Source: Gammaproteobacteria bacterium | GTDB taxonomy: Bacteria; Pseudomonadota; Gammaproteobacteria; Enterobacterales; Alteromonadaceae | Length of the DNA: 60,009 nucleotides | Reading direction: 5' to 3' | Assembly: GCA_013373245.1 (NCBI GenBank) | Contig: JABXID010000153.1 | Location: 1-60,009 of the forward strand | Made by a program: the position numbers and the translations under genes | The notes under the pieces: generated by a model | What the model saw: the letters and a program-made list of their open reading frames with translations, nothing else | The model's database searches: none | Told to the model about the DNA's origin: nothing | Part shown: positions 56,363 through 60,009 of the stretch, in pieces | Position numbering within the stretch: the first letter of the stretch is position 1 | Layout of the letters: the number at the start of each line of letters is the position of its first letter

Positions 56363-57058
56363 TTAATTCAAACTTGCGTATATATCTTTCATAGTTTGAA
56401 TTGGGTTGTCTGATTTTGTAATGGCTCGGCCAATAACCAGATAATCTGACCCAGCCTGTACTGCTTTTTCAGGCGTCATAATACGTTTTTGATCGTCTAC
56501 TGATGACTCCGCGGTGCGGATACCCGGTGTAACTAGTTTAAACTCTTGGCCAAACTCTTGTTTAAGCATACTAGCTTCTTGAGCTGAACACACTACACCA
56601 TCTAAACCAGCTTTATGTGCCAAGCCGGCTAAAAATTTCACTTGATCGGCCGGTGAATTTTTAATGCCTAAATCTTGTAAGTCTTCTTCAGACATTGAGG
56701 TCAATACAGTAACAGCAATTAATAATGGTGCTCGATCACCATAAGGTTCTAAGATTTCTTTAGCGGCTTTCATCATTTTACTGCCGCCCGATGCGTGTAC
56801 GTTCACCATCCATACACCGAGATCAGCAGCTGCTTTTACTGCTTTTGCAACTGTATTTGGTATATCATGAAATTTTAAATCTAAAAACACATCAAAACCG
56901 CGATTTTGAACATCTGTTACAAATTCAGGACCAAAGTGCGTAAACATCTCTTTGCCAATCTTTAAACGACATAAGTTAGGATCTAATCTATCAATTAACT
57001 CAAACGCTTCTGATTTATTATCAAAATCTAAAGCGACAACAATGTTTTTATCTTGCAC
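56363..57058 (-). CDS. pyrF: Orotidine 5'-phosphate decarboxylase
   Basis: Cytoplasmic TIM-barrel enzyme making UMP from OMP, last step of pyrimidine synthesis. The 231 residues carry the catalytic [11 protein letters not shown] (Lys and Asp pairs) near residue 61, the phosphate-binding PGIRT and VIGRAIT near the end. The start is GTG (57058); no ATG precedes the conserved NIVVALDF. It lies 39 bp after lapB, the usual order in gammaproteobacteria. Confidence 0.95.
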   Translation of the reverse strand: MQDKNIVVALDFDNKSEAFELIDRLDPNLCRLKIGKEMFTHFGPEFVTDVQNRGFDVFLDLKFHDIPNTVAKAVKAAADLGVWMVNVHASGGSKMMKAAKEILEPYGDRAPLLIAVTVLTSMSEEDLQDLGIKNSPADQVKFLAGLAHKAGLDGVVCSAQEASMLKQEFGQEFKLVTPGIRTAESSVDDQKRIMTPEKAVQAGSDYLVIGRAITKSDNPIQTMKDIYASLN

Positions 57059-57097
57059 GTTTTTATCTCACTTATTTAATTAACTGCAGCTTGTCTA

Positions 57098-58252
57098 TTA
57101 TATGCCATCTAGGCCTATTAGCGGTTTAATTGTTTGCCAATTATTGCAAGCAGGACACCGCCAACTGAAATGATTAGTGGAAAAGCCACAGCTTTTACAT
57201 TCGTAATTTGGTTTTAACTCAATATATTGATTTATAAGCGTTTGAATTTGCTCAAAATGTGCGTCAGACATGAAAAATTCACGCTCTAATTCAATGAGTT
57301 TTGAGAACCCTCTAACACTGGGCACACTTTTTAGGTGATTGATTATATATTTGCGCCCTTCTTCTAAGCCTTTTTCTTTAACTATGTACTCGGCCATTTG
57401 GTTGTGCGCAGATACACTGGTTATTTGTTTTTCTTTGATAAGCCAATATAACCACGCAGCCTGCTCAAACTCATCAACAAAACACTCTGGCGCAATATTA
57501 AACAAAGCAGGTGCAAAATTAGGATCTTTATCCAACACCTGAACTATTAGCTCCCGCGACTTTTGTTTTTGATTAAGTACCAAATACAACTGTGCAAGCG
57601 ATACTAAACTTCGAATGCAATCCGAATGCACTTTTAGCGCACGTTTATAAAGTTGTTTTTTGTTTTTTGCGTTATTACTTAAGCTGGCAAGTTCGCAATA
57701 GAAGTGGCTAACAAGTTGTCTATTACGTGCGGAAATATTGGTTGTTTTAGTATTTAGATACGCATCGATACCGTTTTGCCATTCTCGAGTCTGTTCAAAA
57801 ATATGCAATGACATAGCTAGTGCTTCATTAGCGTGGTCAGATTTTAATAAACCGGATAATGGCTTAAGCGCCCTTTCTAACATGCCAGCAGACATAAAGT
57901 CTTGTGCTAGCTCAAGTTCTAGAACTTCCCTATCAAATGGAGATAATTCTACTTGCTCGGAATTCAATAAACTTTCGTGAATAGAAATGGCTTTATCAAT
58001 TTCGCCCTTTTTTCTAAACACCTGCGCCATCGCAATATAATTTTCGATACTTTGAGGGTTGTCGTTGAGGTACTGAATTAAACTATCGAGGGCTTGTTCT
58101 TCTTTGTTTTTTAATAACAACGAGACACTGGAAGTCAGCGCCCTACTCATTTGAGCTTGCTGTTTTAGCAACTCTTTTTTAATACTCTGTTTTCCCATTA
58201 CCCAACCATACGCGACGGATACAGGTAATAACAAAAATAACAGTTCAAGCAT
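57098..58252 (-). CDS. lapB: Lipopolysaccharide assembly protein LapB
   Basis: TPR protein (384 residues) anchored in the inner membrane by its first 20 residues (LELLFLLLPVSVAYGWVMG). Tandem TPR units follow and a C-terminal rubredoxin-like zinc ribbon, CKSCG and CPACN. LapB controls LPS synthesis by guiding the FtsH protease to LpxC. It overlaps lapA by 8 bp and is followed by pyrF. Confidence 0.94.
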   Translation of the reverse strand: MLELLFLLLPVSVAYGWVMGKQSIKKELLKQQAQMSRALTSSVSLLLKNKEEQALDSLIQYLNDNPQSIENYIAMAQVFRKKGEIDKAISIHESLLNSEQVELSPFDREVLELELAQDFMSAGMLERALKPLSGLLKSDHANEALAMSLHIFEQTREWQNGIDAYLNTKTTNISARNRQLVSHFYCELASLSNNAKNKKQLYKRALKVHSDCIRSLVSLAQLYLVLNQKQKSRELIVQVLDKDPNFAPALFNIAPECFVDEFEQAAWLYWLIKEKQITSVSAHNQMAEYIVKEKGLEEGRKYIINHLKSVPSVRGFSKLIELEREFFMSDAHFEQIQTLINQYIELKPNYECKSCGFSTNHFSWRCPACNNWQTIKPLIGLDGI

Positions 58253-58466
58253 TAGATTTATTAAATAACTTTTTAAACAAATATGAAATTAAGGTGGCCA
58301 CTACGCCTGCGACAAATGCGATATAAATAATGAATGCGAGTGGTAACTGCACCTTCACAAACAAAAGATTTAGCGATATTAGTTGGCCATTTTCACTGCC
58401 GATAGCAAAAGCAATGATAACGAGTAGTAGTAGAAAAACGTAGGAAATGAGCTTGACGAGTTTCAA
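58245..58466 (-). CDS. lapA: Lipopolysaccharide assembly protein LapA
   Basis: Small membrane protein (73 residues, DUF1049) with two hydrophobic segments joined by the family's SENGQLISLNLLFVKV loop, and a basic C-terminus. It works with LapB in LPS control. The start appears to be TTG (58466), set by AAGGGGA upstream with a T-rich spacer; no ATG or GTG lies in the right place. It overlaps lapB by 8 bp. Confidence 0.88.
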   Translation of the reverse strand: MKLVKLISYVFLLLLVIIAFAIGSENGQLISLNLLFVKVQLPLAFIIYIAFVAGVVATLISYLFKKLFNKSNA

Positions 58467-58542
58467 AAAAAATCCCCTTTGGTTAAGGGGTATAGGCTAT
58501 TGCAAGTTCCCAAATGAGTCAATCTAAGATTTTGGTTTACAA

Positions 58543-58824
58543 CTACTTAAAATCAACTCGTTCGCGTAATTCTTTACCCGGTTTAAAATGAGGAACGTAT
58601 TTAGCTTCTAAACTAACTGATTCACCAGTTTTTGGGTTTCTACCTACACGAGGTGCGCGATAATGCAGAGAGAAACTGCCAAAGCCACGAATCTCAATTC
58701 GTTCACCGCTCGACAAGGTTTCCGCCATATTATCTATTATGGTCTTTACAGCTGTTTCAACATCTTTAATTGGTAAACTAGGATGCTTTTCAGCAAGAGC
58801 TTCAATTAATTCTGACTTTGTCAT
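58543..58824 (-). CDS. ihfB: Integration host factor beta subunit
   Basis: DNA-bending protein of 93 residues from the ATG at 58824, one less than E. coli IHF-beta. It has the dimer helices ([19 protein letters not shown]), the beta-arm [13 protein letters not shown] whose proline intercalates DNA, and [19 protein letters not shown] precedes the start; a longer frame to 58872 lacks family sequence. It lies downstream of rpsA, as is usual. An IHF-consensus site upstream suggests autoregulation. Confidence 0.94.
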   Translation of the reverse strand: MTKSELIEALAEKHPSLPIKDVETAVKTIIDNMAETLSSGERIEIRGFGSFSLHYRAPRVGRNPKTGESVSLEAKYVPHFKPGKELRERVDFK

Positions 58825-58937
58825 GTTTCCACCTGGGCTTAAGTTTATACATCTGATAAGACTTACTCTCATAAGGAAGCCTTCAAAACAGAGTTTAGCA
58901 CTATAATTAATTTATGCACTTTCAAAGTTGCATTCGT

Positions 58938-58950
58938 TAATTTATTGATT
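58938..58950 (-). promoter_or_regulatory. IHF-consensus site upstream of ihfB
   Basis: On the minus strand AATCAATAAATTA fits the IHF consensus WATCAAnnnnTTR at every fixed position, about 115 bp upstream of the ihfB start and within AT-rich DNA, as IHF prefers. ihfB autorepression is known in E. coli. Confidence 0.4.
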
Positions 58951-59063
58951 CTAAATCATATTTTAGAAGATATCTAAATTTTTTTGCAAAGAACACAACA
59001 AAATTAAAATTTTTTTACACTGGCCGTATTGGTACTGTGACTAAACTCATAAATTCTAGGCAT

Positions 59064-59089
59064 TAAAAAAGGGAGCCTAAGCTCCCTTT
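59064..59089 (-). terminator. Terminator of rpsA
   Basis: On the minus strand GGGAGC and GCTCCC form a stem around TTAG, extended by AAA/TTT and followed by six T. It lies 18 bp after the rpsA stop, so ihfB needs its own promoter or readthrough. Confidence 0.85.
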
Positions 59090-59106
59090 CTAATAAAAAC
59101 TAAGTA

Positions 59107-60009
59107 TTAGTCTTTTTGAGCATTTTTAAATGCTGCTGCCATTGCGTTTTCAAACTCAGGAGCTTGATTTTGCAAGTTGTCTAATGCTTGTTTTTCTTCA
59201 GCTTGGTGAATTGCTTTGATTGATAAGCTGATAGTGCGGTTCTTACGATCTACACCAACAAACTTAGCTTCAACTTCTTCGCCAGCTTTTAATTCAGTAG
59301 ATGCATCTTCAACGCGGTCTACAGAGATGTCAGATACACGGATGTAACCTTCAACTTCTGTTGCTAACTCAACCGTTGCGCCTTTCGCGTCAACGTCTGT
59401 GATAGTACCTTTAACCAAAGCACCTTTTTTGTTGTTTTCTAAGTATTCGCTGAACGGATCAGAATCCATTTGCTTAACGCCTAGAGAGATACGCTCACGC
59501 TCTGGGTCAACTTGTAAAACAACAGCTTCGATTTCGTCGCCTTTCTTGAATTCACGAACCGCTTCTTCACCTGCAACATTCCAAGAAATGTCAGATAAGT
59601 GAACAAGACCGTCGATGCCGCCGTCAAGACCAATGAAGATACCGAAATCAGTGATAGACTTGATGCTACCAGCAACACGGTCGCCTTTGTTATGAGACTT
59701 AGCAAATACTTCCCAAGGGTTGTCTTTACATTGCTTAAGACCTAGAGAAATACGACGACGCTCTTCGTCAATTTCAAGAACCATAACTTCAACTTCGTCA
59801 CCTAAGTTAACAACTTTAGATGGGTGAATGTTCTTGTTAGTCCAGTCCATTTCTGAAACGTGAACAAGACCTTCGATACCGTCTTCGATTTCAACGAAAC
59901 AACCGTAGTCTGTAAGGTTAGTAACACGACCTTTAAGACGTGAAGACTCTGGGTAACGACCAGCAATGTCGCCCCATGGATCTGAACCTAACTGCTTAAG
60001 ACCTAGAGA
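59107..60009 (-). CDS. rpsA: 30S ribosomal protein S1, C-terminal part
   Basis: The visible 300 residues hold at least three S1 RNA-binding domains, each with the repeat core ([51 protein letters not shown]). The frame is open to the right edge, so the N-terminal half, about 255 residues by comparison with E. coli S1 (557), lies beyond it. S1 binds mRNA for initiation on the 30S subunit. It is first in the order rpsA-ihfB-lapA-lapB-pyrF. Codon use is strongly biased, as for a highly expressed gene. Confidence 0.96.
   Translation of the reverse strand, partial: SLGLKQLGSDPWGDIAGRYPESSRLKGRVTNLTDYGCFVEIEDGIEGLVHVSEMDWTNKNIHPSKVVNLGDEVEVMVLEIDEERRRISLGLKQCKDNPWEVFAKSHNKGDRVAGSIKSITDFGIFIGLDGGIDGLVHLSDISWNVAGEEAVREFKKGDEIEAVVLQVDPERERISLGVKQMDSDPFSEYLENNKKGALVKGTITDVDAKGATVELATEVEGYIRVSDISVDRVEDASTELKAGEEVEAKFVGVDRKNRTISLSIKAIHQAEEKQALDNLQNQAPEFENAMAAAFKNAQKD

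Noticed and set aside
1-60009. CRISPR array, prophage, transposon or integron
   Set aside because: No regularly spaced repeats, transposase, integrase, recombinase or phage structural genes were seen anywhere.

Overview
The window is an AT-rich chromosomal segment of a marine gammaproteobacterium, most likely Alteromonadales and probably Colwelliaceae (Thalassotalea/Colwellia-like). I infer this from protein style and conserved gene order: rpsA-ihfB-lapA-lapB-pyrF, a ccoNOQP / ccoH-ccoI-ccoS-fnr-uspE-ttcA block, a YeaG-YeaH-YcgB block, a YdiJ-type dehydrogenase and a branched-chain keto acid dehydrogenase operon. I see no prophage, insertion sequence, integron or CRISPR array. Genes are dense, with about 46 intact or edge-cut protein genes, one tRNA-Tyr and two visibly broken genes.

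Layout. 1-4506 (minus): an ABC efflux module (adaptor, ATPase, large FtsX/MacB-type permease cut by the left edge). 4784-8015: a metallo-beta-lactamase-fold hydrolase, fur, rimO and a MarR regulator. 8158-10756: proBA, preceded by a long leader whose predicted transcript begins at the foot of a nested hairpin; this is the least explained element I found. 10889-18764: an S9 peptidase, a rhombosortase-like protease, gamma-glutamyltransferase and glycogen phosphorylase. 18958-20721: a small accessory stretch (unknown membrane protein, GNAT acetyltransferase, a gene broken by a 4-bp tandem duplication). 20759-25549 (minus): PrkA kinase, YeaH and SpoVR. 25883-31166: astE and bkdA1-bkdA2-bkdB. 31209-35377: a Ser/Thr kinase-like protein, a possible dispersed repeat, a small membrane protein and a receiver-TPR protein. 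35631-35715: tRNA-Tyr. 35829-43951: a VC2046-type protein, a double cupin, ydiJ, a LysE-type exporter, a YggN-type protein and glnS.

44045-54101 (minus) is a respiratory block. ccoNOQP encodes cbb3 oxidase; ccoH, ccoI and ccoS serve its assembly and copper supply; fnr encodes the oxygen sensor; uspE and ttcA follow. Two sites matching 8 of 10 positions of the FNR consensus lie upstream of ccoN and of uspE, which suggests the block is wired to its own regulator. 54288-55609 holds a small lipoprotein and a periplasmic binding protein. 55798-56334 is a DUF924 gene cut short by one nonsense codon. 56363-60009 (minus) is the pyrF-lapB-lapA-ihfB-rpsA block, with rpsA cut by the right edge and an IHF-consensus site upstream of ihfB.

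Limits: functions come from reading protein sequences and remembered families. No database search, folding program or expression data was available. Promoters and operators are motif matches only.
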